Source: Reticulascus tulasneorum (taxonomy: Eukaryota; Ascomycota; Sordariomycetes; Glomerellales; Reticulascaceae). Taken from it: a stretch of 64,000 bases of DNA. A program made the translations under genes and the position numbers. This document shows, one piece after another, positions 35,289 through 45,871 of the stretch; position 1 is the stretch's first letter; each line of letters starts with the position of its first letter. The stretch lies in assembly GCA_001557505.1 (NCBI GenBank), contig LSAX01000007.1:2604001-2668000 (forward strand). The letters run 5' to 3'. The notes under the pieces were generated by a model. The model saw nothing but the letters and a program-made list of their open reading frames with translations. It searched no databases and had not been told where the DNA came from.

Positions 35289-35879
35289 ATGGATGACGCG
35301 GAGTTAGATCAGGTAGGATATATACAGTTTATTTGCGACTCTTAACGAACTCTAACCATATCCTTCTAGATCAGAAAGGCTCGTCTAGAGCAGCTTAAGT
35401 CGCAAGCTGGCGCAGGCAGCGGCGGCGGCGGTGGCGGTTCCGGCCAAAACCAGAAACAAGAGCAAAGACAGTGAGCTTTCTCCCTCCCATGTTACTGGTA
35501 TGCCATGATACAGACTAACGGCCTGCATTCAGACAGCAAGAAGGTACGCCTGTACCTAAAGCTCCTCCATTCTGCACGCGCCCAAGCTTCCCCTAACCTC
35601 TAAACAGCCGACGCCCGCCAGTCAATCCTAACCCAGATCCTCCACCCCGAAGCCGCCGACCGCCTTGGCCGGATCCGCCTCGTGAAAGAGCAGCGTGCCA
35701 CGGACGTGGAGGACCGGCTCATCATGTTGGCGAAGTCGGGCCAGCTGCGGCAGAAGGTGACGGAGACGCAGCTAAAGGAGCTCCTCAACGCCGTGTCGGA
35801 GACCAAGGAGGAGGAGAAGATCGTGGTGAGCAGGCGGAAGGGTTGGGATGACGACGATGATGACTTGTTGGATCTGTGA
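35289..35879 (+). CDS. PDCD5: PDCD5-family DNA-binding protein
   Basis: Exons 35289-35312, 35370-35470, 35533-35543 (11 nt) and 35608-35879 encode 135 residues. The family pattern is clear: an N-terminal helix starting MDDAELDQIRKARLEQLKSQ, a Gly/Gln linker, and ILTQILHPEAADRLGRIRLV. VEDRLIMLAKSGQLRQKV and LKELLNAVSE then lead to an acidic end (WDDDDDDLLDL). PDCD5 proteins are conserved from archaea. The animal protein acts in apoptosis and prefoldin/tubulin folding; the fungal role is less clear. The first coding exon is 24 nt and the third only 11 nt. Confidence 0.93.
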
Positions 35880-35961
35880 ATACTGGGAACTGCGTCGGCG
35901 TTTGTGGCTGGGATTCGTTCTATGGGGATGTGTAATGTTACATATGGTACAAACGACAAGC

Positions 35962-36887
35962 TCATGCACCTGGTGCTGAGGTCTGCTTCCCCATCTCTTT
36001 CCTGCGCTTGCGTTCTTCTCTCTCCTGCCTTCTTATCTCTCGTAAATCCGGCGGTTGCTCGAGTCCCAGCTCGGCTCTCAAGTCATTCACATTGCGCTCC
36101 AGCTGCTCCTCCCAGTACACATTAATGACCTCCTTGGCCTTCATCCCGTTCTTGAGTGCCCACGGCAGGTAAATACTGTAAAACCGCTGCCTCTCCTTCG
36201 GCTTCAGCGTTGTGACCGCAAACATGCTCAGCCCCGTCATGGGCAATAGCGTATTCGCAAACTCGAATGCCTTCAGTGCCACCTCCCCCTCCCGCACGAT
36301 CGGCAGGCCCGTCACGGCATGGTAGAAGTCATGGCATTCGCGGTACCGCTGCATGACATAGGCGCATTCCGCGTCGTCGATGTAGCGCACCTCGGACCGT
36401 GTGTCGGGTGAGACGCCCTCGCGGTCGAGCCAGCCGACGTAGGCTCGGCCGACTGAGTCCTCGGGTAAGGTGCGGAGGTGGCTCATGGACATGGTCTTGG
36501 AGGTTATGCGTGGGCGGTCGCGCAGGATGCGGCGGCCGGTTGGGTCGGCGAGCATTGCGTCGCGGAGGCGGTAGATGAAGTAAGGTGTTGCTGTGGCTTC
36601 GCCGAGCGCTGCGATCAAATCTACCTAGGAATTAGCTAGATCTGGTAAAGTTAGGGTACTTGGAGCAGCTTACCTCCCCTACTTGGATCGATTAGAGACA
36701 AAATGCCAGAGCCTATGGCCAGGCTGGCCCGCTCGATCTTGGTCAATGGCACATGGCCGGGATAGTTCGGTGGTGGTCGACTCAGCACGGAGAAGGGTCG
36801 GGAGCTCGGCGTGCATCCAGCGCATGCCAGCGCTTGGAGGGCATACCGGCTGGTTGGACCGGAAGGTATTCTGCAGATACTCTTCAT
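35962..36887 (-). CDS. COQ4: COQ4, ubiquinone biosynthesis protein
   Basis: Exons 36674-36887 and 35962-36620 encode 290 residues. A presequence of about 40 residues is followed by [19 protein letters not shown] and the conserved core. The family's HDxxH zinc motif is present at about 168-172, followed by a Glu some 11 residues on (HDFYH, VREGE). [17 protein letters not shown] lies near the C-terminus. COQ4 organises the coenzyme Q synthome at the mitochondrial inner membrane and is needed for oxidative decarboxylation of the ring. The intron is 53 nt. The stop faces the PDCD5 stop across 82 bp. Confidence 0.95.
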
Positions 36888-37561
36888 CTTGGCCGAGTTG
36901 CGTTAATGATTGGCATGCTGCCGACCGAATGTGGGAAGTATGTTCGAGCTATTCAAGTTGAGAGGGTCGTATGATTTTATGTCTCGGACTATCTTATCGT
37001 GTCATTTGAGATCGGCAAATCGTCCACTGAAATTGCGGCACCAAACCCCCTGTGGCTTATGCACTTCGGGGCGGACAGACCAGGGTTGTGCGGCAATGGA
37101 GGACCAACTGGTCGGATTCTGTACTTGCTTGGCGTACAAAGTCAACTTCACCCATTGAATGGCGCTTCATGTGGAACGATACAGTCACGATACTATAACG
37201 AACGGGTTACGGCCTTCAAGATGGATACGACGCCGCACCTAGCATTAAACTTGGGGACCTGCACGAAGCGCTTAGTTTAGTTACGTCATTCTGAGATCTT
37301 GAGAATGTCTGCCATTCATGTGAAGGAACCCGAATCTATTCAAGCTTATTGACCATATTTATATCTTCCATCTATTCATTCCACATCTTCAAGTTTTGAA
37401 TCACCAGCCCTCGCTTCGCCATAACAATGAGATCCCACAAATAGCCTGTCTTACTCTTCGTTTCCCCCCATAATTTCTCTCATACTTGTTCTGGACCTCT
37501 CAACGAGTGTCGAATATCGCCTTGTTTGATTGCAGATCGGGGTTTTGGCTCTACGGTCCAG
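36888..37561. other. divergent promoter, COQ4 / SET-domain gene
   Basis: A 674 bp spacer between start codons. I see no gene in it. Confidence 0.5.
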
Positions 37562-38730
37562 ATGGAAGCCATTCAGGAACTCCTGAAATGGGCGACTGGC
37601 CAAGGCATCTCGATCAGCGGGATCGGTCCAAAGGTTCTCCCGGGGAGAGGCATCGGCCTTGTAGCGACGCAGGACCTCGAAGTAAGTGGTTTTGGACACT
37701 CCTTTGGGACATTTTGCTAAATACCCAGCAGGAAGGCGAGATCATCTTGGACATTCCAATAACAGCCTTGAAGACTCTCAACACAGTGCCAAAGTCTATA
37801 GTCAAGAGGCTTCCCAAGAACATAACCATCCATGGCCTCCTCGCATTAGACATCTGCCGAGACGCCTCCAAGTCCTTCGCCATCTGGAAAGCCGTGTTCC
37901 CCAGCAAAGAAGACATCAGAGCAAGCATACCCCTGGCCTGGGGCCATGAACTGCAAGAGCATCTCCCTCCTATCGCCAAGCAGATTCTCGAGAAGCAGAA
38001 AATCAAATTCGCCAAGGACCGGACCGCTGTCGCCAACGCATTTCCCTCGGTGTCCGAGGAAGACTACTTGTACGCCTGGCTCCTAGTCAACTCACGCACG
38101 TTCTACTTTGTCACGCCAAAGACGGAGAAGTATTCGCGAGACGACAGTATCTGCCTCCAGCCCGTGGCAGATCTTTTCAACCATGCCGAGCGAGGCTGCT
38201 CGGTTGCATTCGATGCCACTAGCTATACGATGAAGACGGACCGAGCGTATGCGAAAGACGAGGAGATGTATATCTGCTATGGCCGGCATAGCAACGACTT
38301 CCTGCTCGCAGAGTATGGATTCACCCTCGCAGACAATGCATGGGATGAAGCTAGCCTGGACGATGTGATACTCCCTAAACTAACGGCCCGGCAACGGGCC
38401 ATGCTGGACGAAGCAGGCTTCCTGGGCAACTACAGGCTGGATTCGGAAATGGTATGCTACCGCACGCAAGTGGCCCTGAGGGCTCTGTGCATGCCAGCCA
38501 GCGCATGGAGGCAGTTTGTGGCAGGCTTTGACGATGGAGAGGCAGAGCAGGGGAAGATCGACGAGCTGCTCGTCTCTCTTTTGCGAAAGTATGAGACCAC
38601 AGTGAATGGCGATATTGAGCTGATCCGCCGCTCGGTTGCAGGTGATGCCGGGCAAAGAGATATGCTTGAGCGCCGTTGGCGACAGATACTTGCTTTGGTA
38701 GCTGGGACAATAGAGAGATTTCAGGCGTGA
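37562..38730 (+). CDS. SET-domain protein lysine methyltransferase (SETD6/Rkm type)
   Basis: Exons 37562-37681 and 37732-38730 encode 372 residues. The split SET domain begins near GIGPKVLPGRGIGLVATQDL and GEIILDIP and resumes at YLYAWLLVNSRTFY. The catalytic block PVADLFNHAERG (Asn-His at about 190-191) is followed by EEMYICYG with the active-site Tyr at about 223. The C-terminal part matches the Rubisco-LSMT substrate-binding domain. Such enzymes methylate lysines of ribosomal proteins or elongation factors; the substrate cannot be told from sequence. The acceptor is a CAGCAG doublet, so a 1-residue alternative (extra Gln) is possible. Confidence 0.88.
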
Positions 38731-39183
38731 TCGCACACTGTCTCATGGGATGCAAGTTTAAAGTAGGCTTCAAGCATTTGAACTCAACTCCATGCGCCAC
38801 CGTCTAATTGTACATTCGCAGTCTGCGTCTACCTTATTATTTGGGACACGAGAACTAAACCGTATCCGTTACAAATCTGCCAGGACTGTCAGCGTCCAAA
38901 GGCAGGTTGGTCATCTTCCAGACAGCTGTTGCTTTCCAACCTAACACCGTATCCCGATTTATGGCTATCGAGCACGCTAAATTCACTTCTTCTTAACTCG
39001 ACGCCGCTCAGTAGTCCTCTTTCGAGGATACTCCGCTCGCGATTTCGCGGGCTGAGAGATGGTGTTCTGATAGCTGCTCGGAACCCCGGCAATTAAAGGC
39101 GTTGGAGTCGAATCTTGACGCCTCCTCGCGAGCTCGTTATTCACGTCCCAAGGTATCCGAGCGTTTGTATTCCCGCCAGTTGC
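38731..39183. other. intergenic, between convergent genes
   Basis: A 453 bp stretch holding the two 3' untranslated regions. I see no gene in it. Confidence 0.5.
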
Positions 39184-40602
39184 CTACTCCGGTCGAGGTC
39201 GTTTCGCGCCGTGGGGATTGCCCCAGTCGTTGCCCCCGCCTTGGTTACCGCCGCCAAAGAAGGCCGGATTGAAGTGCGGCTGCATGCCTTGCATGCCTTG
39301 GAAGCCTACCGGGTGTTAGCAGAGGTCTCCTAGTTAGCTAAAGCAAAAGGAAGCAATGATTTCTGGGAAGCAAAGGGCACGCGCGAGCTTTGACCAGATA
39401 CAATCTGGGGGATCAGCATGATTGTGCGCAGCCTTGGTATGGAGAACCAGGGATAGCCGGCGCGCGAAGGAGACGGAGGGGAAGATGATAGAGGTTGTCG
39501 ATCGTCTGGTTGCAGTAGTGATTCTGGGGATAAGGGGCAAGCAAAGACAAATGGAAGCGGACTGTGAGTCGTACCTGGCATGCCTCCTCCCATCATTCCC
39601 ATAGGGTTGGGCATACCTCCCATCGGCATCCCACCCATAGGCCCCATAGCGCCCATCATGTTGTTGCCCATGCCACCGCCACGTCCACCACGCATACCGG
39701 ACCCGCCGCGCATCCCGCCGCCCATCATACCACCGCGGTTGAAGCCGCCGCCAAAGTTACCGCCGCCCATACCGCCGTTGAAGCCTCCTCCCATGTTGTT
39801 ATTGAAACCTCCACCCATTCCGCCACCGCCGCCGCCGGAGAAGCCACGGTTGAAATTTCCTTGGTTCATGTTTCCACGCGGGCCGTTAAACCCACCTCTA
39901 CCTCTGTAGTTATTCTCTCTGTAACCACCACCACCGCCGCCGCCGCCGCCGCCACCAACGTGTGACCCTCGGTCGGGGTAGGTTGAACCAGTCCTGTTAC
40001 CAGGCCCATCTTTGGCGGCACGATTCGGAGCATCCTTGGGCAATGTCCGGAACGGGTTCACGCTTGGGTTAGAGTAAGCGATGTTATACTTCTTCTGAGC
40101 CGGCTGGCCGGTTTCGAGGGACTCAATCGTATGCTTGGCGGCAGTTGCGGCCTGCTGGGAAGCAAATTCGATATATACTTGACTGCGCATGTGTCATCAG
40201 TATGAAATCATCGTATCAGAATACTCATTGGCCATACCCTTTGCTCTTTCCGTTCACTTTGTGTTCACTGAATGTTATGTCCTTCATTTCATCCTCGCAA
40301 TGTGCTTGATTTGCCCAGCCTCGAATGTCATCGTCCGTGACCCACCAGTTGAGATCCGAGATCATCACCGCAGCAGTCGCACCAGGGTCAACTGGCCTGT
40401 CGTCGCCCTTTCTCTTTACGCCTTGTTGGGGAGTAGACTGTGATGGCTGGTTATCATATTGTTCATTTCCACCCTGTTCATCCTCATAGTGGTCGTCGCC
40501 ATGACCGTTGGATGGCTGGGCTTCGTAGGACTCCGCAGGACCGTCTTGCTGGTCGTTAGGAGCATCGCCGTAGATGTCGATCTCAAACTCCTCGTCAGCC
40601 AT
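39184..40602 (-). CDS. CPSF6-like RRM protein with Gly/Met-rich tail
   Basis: Exons 40238-40602, 39575-40182 and 39184-39305 encode 364 residues. An acidic start (MADEEFEIDIYGDAPNDQ) is followed by an RRM (about 75-165, with AAVMISDLNWWVTDDDIRGW and the RNP1-like KSKGQVYIEF). A Gly/Asn/Arg/Met-rich low-complexity tail (RGRGGFNGPRG, many MGG repeats) ends in an RPRPE tail. The DLNWWVTDDDI RNP2 region resembles CPSF6/CFIm68, a cleavage factor that governs poly(A) site choice; calling it an orthologue is an inference. Intron 2 is 269 nt, far longer than other introns here, and mostly open in frame. The RGG/GGM tail may promote phase separation. Confidence 0.85.
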
Positions 40603-41840
40603 AATGAGCAGAGAGCTTCACAACCGTTTGGCTAGAATTATTGTCTGAAGAAAAAGTTGTTTCGCGAATGAATGTTGCTACTAGCTTGCGAGATACAGGA
40701 GCCGTCTGCGGTTTTCGAACATGATCATCAGCCAATGAAGAATACATCAGAAAGAAAAAGACCCCTAGGTCACGAGCTTCGAGCAGAGAAAACAGGATAG
40801 AAGCAGAAAACACATGATACGTACACTCCTCGTTCCGCAAAGACAGGATAGAACGGAAGAGGTTCAATTATCCCGAACCAGCAGGTTCCTCTCTTTGAAT
40901 ATAGATATTGAGACGAAGCTCTGTGCTTGCAATCCCCGAAAATGGCGAGAGTCTGGGGTATTGCAATGCAAGACCTTAGGTACAGGCAATGGTGGGTTTA
41001 GGCCAGGGAGAAGTGTAGAAACAGGACGAATCTCCAGATTCCGCTTTGCCAACTCTGCCACAACCTTCAAAGGCCTTCAATACAATTCCCTCTTGCTTAG
41101 CCGCGTACGCAGTCGAGACTATCAATCAGTTCATCAAGCTTGGAAAGAAGGGGCAAACGCTCTTATTGTGCCGAGAGAATGGAGTTGAGCTTTCACGGCG
41201 AGGCAGGTTTGCTTGCTGCGAGAGGAAGACAGCTAATGGAAGGTGAAACAGAGCACCGAGAGATTGTCGTGATCAACTTTCGACGCAATTAAGAGCCGTG
41301 ATGGAGTTCGAGGGATGTGTTTCGATAGAAGACGGCCCTGACACGAAGGAAGGGAAGAAGTATGTTTTGGGAGTGAGGAGAACCCAATAAGAGCTCCTGA
41401 GGTAGCTGAGGTCACGCCCTGGACCAGGCTGAAGCAGGCACAGACCAAAGAACGGCGGTTCCCGAGTGGAGCTACTGTGGAGTTTGAGGCTAAGGTGGTA
41501 CCGCAGTTCAAGCTGCTGTGGCGCACCCTCGGCTCTGGGGTTTAGTTAATCCGAGGTCTCCTCCTTTCTGGCAATGTGGCTTCCCGTCCCAGCACCCTGC
41601 ACGGCGACCCAAAAATTCTGGGGTCTTGGATCATTAGAAAGTAAACTTAACACATCTCTTCAGCGAACTTCATCTCGAATCTTCCACCACGAAACTCCTT
41701 AAAGTCGCGACCCTACGCCAATTGCAATTGATTGCAGGAATCTTTAATCTCAATAACATTGGGATTTAAGTCTTCCTCCACGCTCTCAGTCAGACCCACC
41801 ACCACCTTCTCCTTTACGACCTCCGTCTACCGCCAGAACA
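40603..41840. other. divergent promoter region, CPSF6-like / SEC61-gamma
   Basis: This 1.2 kb spacer between two start codons shows no supportable gene. The last ~150 bp before 41841 is pyrimidine-rich, as expected for the SEC61-gamma leader. Confidence 0.5.
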
Positions 41841-42224
41841 ATGTCCGACCAGATCCAAGACATCCTCGAGGTCCCCTCAGAGTTCACTCGCGATGGTATT
41901 CAATTCCTGAGACGGTGTACTAAGCGTAAGTTGCACGGCAACGGTACTTGCCAGTTTTCCAGCCACGTACTAACACTCTCCCCTAGCTGACAGGGCCGAG
42001 TTCACCAAGCTCGTACAGGCAGTATCTGTAGGCTTCTTGGTTATGGGTGCTCTTGGTTTTGTTGTAAGTGCTTGCATTATTCCCCGTACGCACAGATCAG
42101 CTGCTAACTACCGAACAGGTCAAGCTGAGTATGACATGTCGCAATGCCAGTCTGTCGCGTGCTTTTACTGACGTTTTCCACAGTTCATATTCCTGTGAAC
42201 AATGTTCTTATGGGAGGAGCATGA
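41841..42224 (+). CDS. SSS1: SEC61-gamma/SSS1 translocon subunit
   Basis: Four exons (41841-41925, 41987-42063, 42119-42128 and 42184-42224) encode 70 residues. The protein reads MSDQIQDILEVPSEFTRDG, FLRRCTKPDRAEFTKLVQA, a single membrane segment (VGFLVMGALGFVVKLIH) and the conserved ending IPVNNVLMGGA. It is the tail-anchored gamma subunit of the ER protein-conducting channel. The third exon is only 10 nt. No open frame longer than a few dozen codons covers the gene, so the exons had to be joined by hand; all three introns are 55-61 nt. Confidence 0.95.
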
Positions 42225-42564
42225 GAAAGAACTCGAAGATCGGAGAAGGGAGTCGGCCGGCGTCTCTGGCATGTTACGATGAAGATGGCGGATACCGGGC
42301 GATGATACAGGAGGGGTTTAAGTCAAATAGAGAAATGTTGGGAATCCTAGCCTCGCCGACGGTTATAGGCTGGTATTGGCAGCCTCGTGGTGCAGTTCAG
42401 CATCAGGAGAGTCTCTCTGGGTTCATAATTGGACATGTATCATTTCAAAATAATGCGAGGATCAACTATGTGAATGGTGTACAAGTACTCCGACTAATTT
42501 ACCCACAAGGAATTGTCCATCCGTTCCCTAGAGCAGATCTAATCTTTCGAGCCCTCGAGTTTGT
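42225..42564. other. intergenic, between convergent genes
   Basis: A 340 bp stretch holding the 3' ends of SEC61-gamma and the WD40 gene. I see nothing else in it. Confidence 0.5.
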
Positions 42565-44746
42565 CTAGTCCACGAGCGGTTGCGGGCTTGGGTTCAGCCG
42601 TTCGTCAACGTTGCGGCCCATCATGGGCTCAGCCTCATCCTCATCAGCTTCATTGTATGAGTGCAGGGTGCAAGTTCCACTAGCCATATTGAAGCCATTC
42701 CATGCAGAGGCTAGGCGCTATTAGTCAAGTGTTACACAGCAGGTTATAAAGAGTACTCACCAACAAGAAGCGGCGCATTGGGATGCCAGCTCACATCACG
42801 CACACAAGTAGTCCAGCCTGGGAAGTCATCCCCTTGATATATGCGGTATCTCGGGTCGAGTGGCCGGGTGTTCTTGGTTGCCTTCTTGACATCAATAATA
42901 CCGGCGATCGTGGCATCCAGGTTGTAGATGTAGACCTTGCCATCTTGGCTGCCTGAATACACGTATCGAGAGTTTGTGCTGGAAGGCGGCGAGAAATGGC
43001 AGCGAATGAGCGTGCGCAGCACCTTGTGCCCCCGGAAAGTCACCAAAGAGTTGTCGTTCGGATGAGGAAACCAATCATCATCGCGATAGGTACCCCATCT
43101 GTAATCAAAATCGCTCTCCCTGGTATGTTGAGTTGGGTCGAGTTCGTTGAAGCGGTCTGTCGACATCACCATCCTCAAATCCCAGAGCTTCATGGTCTGG
43201 TCCTTGCTGTTACTCAGGATGTAGCGACCGTCTCCCTTACTATCCAGGTATGTGAGACCCTCAACGTGTCCCACAAAGGCGCCTGCTTCACGTCCATCTC
43301 CCATACTCCGTCTATCCCAGACTTTGATTGTCGAATCATCCGAACCAGAATAAAGAATATGGGGAGAAGATTTGTCTGCAAAGCACACTGCGTTCACATC
43401 ATCCGAATGCCCAGTAACATTGTGCAGAACCTGCCTGGACTCAATATCATAAACGATGATCGATTGCGCGTTTGTCCCGGCGACCAGTTCTCTGCCATCG
43501 CCCGAGAACCTCACGGAGAAGATACCGAAAGAGTTTCTCGACCGCCAACCTAAGTTGGCTCGCTGCGTCCCCCGGTCTGCTAGGTCTAGTGTGTACGGGT
43601 CACCGGTGTCATTGGGATCGGTTGGCGCAAGACACACATTGCTCTGAATGGACGTATAGGCCAGCCACTTATTGTCGGGGCTCAGCGATGCATCAGTGAG
43701 TGTCCACTGGCCCCATGGGTAATTGACAGTTTTGTAGTATTTCCAATTGTAAGGATTGGAGGTGTCGTACATGCGGACTTTAAAATCATGTCCACATGCG
43801 TAGAAGAAGTTGCCGTCATCTGAAAATTGGCCGGAGTATACCGGATCTTCGTAGTGGATAACCATCTCGGGTTTGGTTGACGGTATCATGCCCTATGCCA
43901 TGTCAGTTGCAGCCATGGAGTGCCTGGGCGCGTGATTGCATTGTACCTGTGCCATCATGTCTTGGTTCCTTTTCCTATCCAGCCCGTTGCCGATCCCGAG
44001 CTCCCGGTCAAGTATTCTTCTTGCAAGCTGCTTCCTCTTTGCGACTCGATGTTCGTTCGCGCCGAAGACTCCTGAGTGCATGAGTTCGGAACCTTTGTCG
44101 CTCGGTACTTTTGGAAATCGGGCTGGATCTGGTCTGGCACGTCTTCGCCTCCTGCCCCAGCCTATCACCTCGTCGTCATCATCGTCTCCATCTTCGAACA
44201 AGACTTCGCCGAGATCTCTGTTGCGTATTAAAGCTAAGAATTGGCCCCGAGTCAGCAAACCGGTGCCGGCTCCAGCTGCGGGAGATGGTCAGCCAAAGTA
44301 TTTAGACATAAGGAAGATATCGTACTCCTTATAAGACCCATGATACGTTGTGTAGCGTTCTGTACTGCGGGTTCGGCTTCGTCATCTTCATCGCCAACGC
44401 CTCCTCCTCCAAGAAAAACCTCGAGTTCTACAGCGGCTTCCCCATCGTCGGCATCTAAGACGAATTTAGTGGTTATTCTGCGGAGCTTGAGCATGAAACC
44501 CCCCATACCGTGATATTCGTCGTCTTCGTCTTCATCTTCGTCTTCAATAGGCTGATCTCTGTAATCAGGATCCTCATCCTCATCTTCATCCTCTTCTTCG
44601 TCATCGTCTTCGTCCTCGTCCTCTCCACCGGCACCATCGCCCGCAGCTTGTTGACTGAAGTACCAGTTCCACATCATCTGTTCGTCGCCCTCGTCACCAT
44701 CGGCCTCTCGGGCAGGCGGCGGAGCCTCTTCCTCGGAATGTTCCAT
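42565..44746 (-). CDS. DCAF11-like WD40 repeat protein
   Basis: Exons 44326-44746, 43947-44275, 42761-43892 and 42565-42710 encode 675 residues. The N-terminus is very acidic (long Asp/Glu runs around residues 40-80). The middle region has LLTRGQFLALIRNRDLGEVL and RRILDRELGIGNGLDRKRNQ, both typical of DCAF11/LEC14B. WD40 repeats occupy the rest (for example SVRFSGDGRELVAGTN, ILYSGSDDSTIKVWDRR, YILSNSKDQTMKLWDLR, RYVYSGSQDGKVYIYNLD). DCAF11 is a substrate receptor for CUL4-DDB1 ubiquitin ligases; WDxR-type ends support DDB1 contact. Introns are 50-54 nt. The start at 44746 is the first ATG in an open acidic frame. Confidence 0.88.
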
Positions 44747-45871
44747 TTCATCCGGCGTCAGCGTCTGGTTTGAAGGTAGGTGATACCGGCGGAAGAACTA
44801 AAGAGTGTGAGACGGCAAATGTGTGATATGCGGGGAGAATGGCGTTGCATAAACAGTAGCAAGCAAATAGCCAGTATAATGGCGGAAAGATGAGCAGAAT
44901 ATGGCGTTTGGATACCTCAAAGAATGTTCGAAAGCTCGAGCTTCAACTGTAAAATATATTCTAAGCTTTTGTTTCGCGAAGAAATGCTTTGTAGTTCGTT
45001 GACGACATCCATCAGGTCCGACCATCAGTAGGTAGGTGGGGCAGCACAGTGGCCACTGGACGGAGATAAGATAGCTGACAGCTCCCCAAGCTCCGCGAAG
45101 AGCGTTTGGGGAAGATCTGGCCGTGGCCTTAGCCAGGCTTCGGGGATTCGCTTGCATAGTTCACGGCACGAACAGAATTCACTTGTATATGAATGAGAGC
45201 ACAAAGTTCCAAAAGTGCTACGAGGGCATGCAACAAATGGGGCTGATAGAGGTAACGTAGATAGCTTCGCCTTCACGGGACCTCATAATTAAATTAACTT
45301 GGACCTCGGCCGAAGAGAGCACGAGACACAGACCTTGCCTTGCCTGTCTCCTTACATAAGACCCTGCTTATTACCCTCACGTTGGCGGACTTACCTTATG
45401 TAACAATTAAATTTAGTTCCAACTTACTCACTGTATGTACTGCCCTGTCTGTCATCTTGCACCTAAGCAGATAAGCTTCATAGGTAATTCAATCGGGTGC
45501 AATATGCAAATAGACAATACCACTTTAAATTGCCCTCACGTCACCCGCTGCCCCAAAATGCCGGGGGGTCTCTGGCCAGCCCAGGACGCGGCGCGTTTTG
45601 ATTTGTAGCTGTCTAGCGTCTCCAACTTTAACCCCGTGGCCGTGCAGGGACCGTAACTTGCAACAAAATTGGATCCCCGTGGCTGAGTCGCATACCTATT
45701 CGTCCATAGTAAAGTTAGATGCCAGCACCCTTTTCCATCCCCGGTCAGAACATCGAAGGACATCTAAAACTTCGACTCCCCGACTTCTTTTCTCCCTTCT
45801 TACTCGAGCACCGTTACTTTTTTAGAATTTTCTTGCTTTCTGCGTAAGGGAATAGGGACCAATCCACCACA
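44747..45871. other. divergent promoter region, DCAF11-like / GDT1
   Basis: A 1.1 kb spacer between start codons with no supportable gene. It is AT-rich around 45280-45520. Confidence 0.5.

Noticed and set aside
37486..37561. Upstream in-frame extension of the SET-domain gene
   Set aside because: The open frame upstream uses a different phase from exon 1 of the gene; MEAIQELLKW at 37562 is the family-like start.
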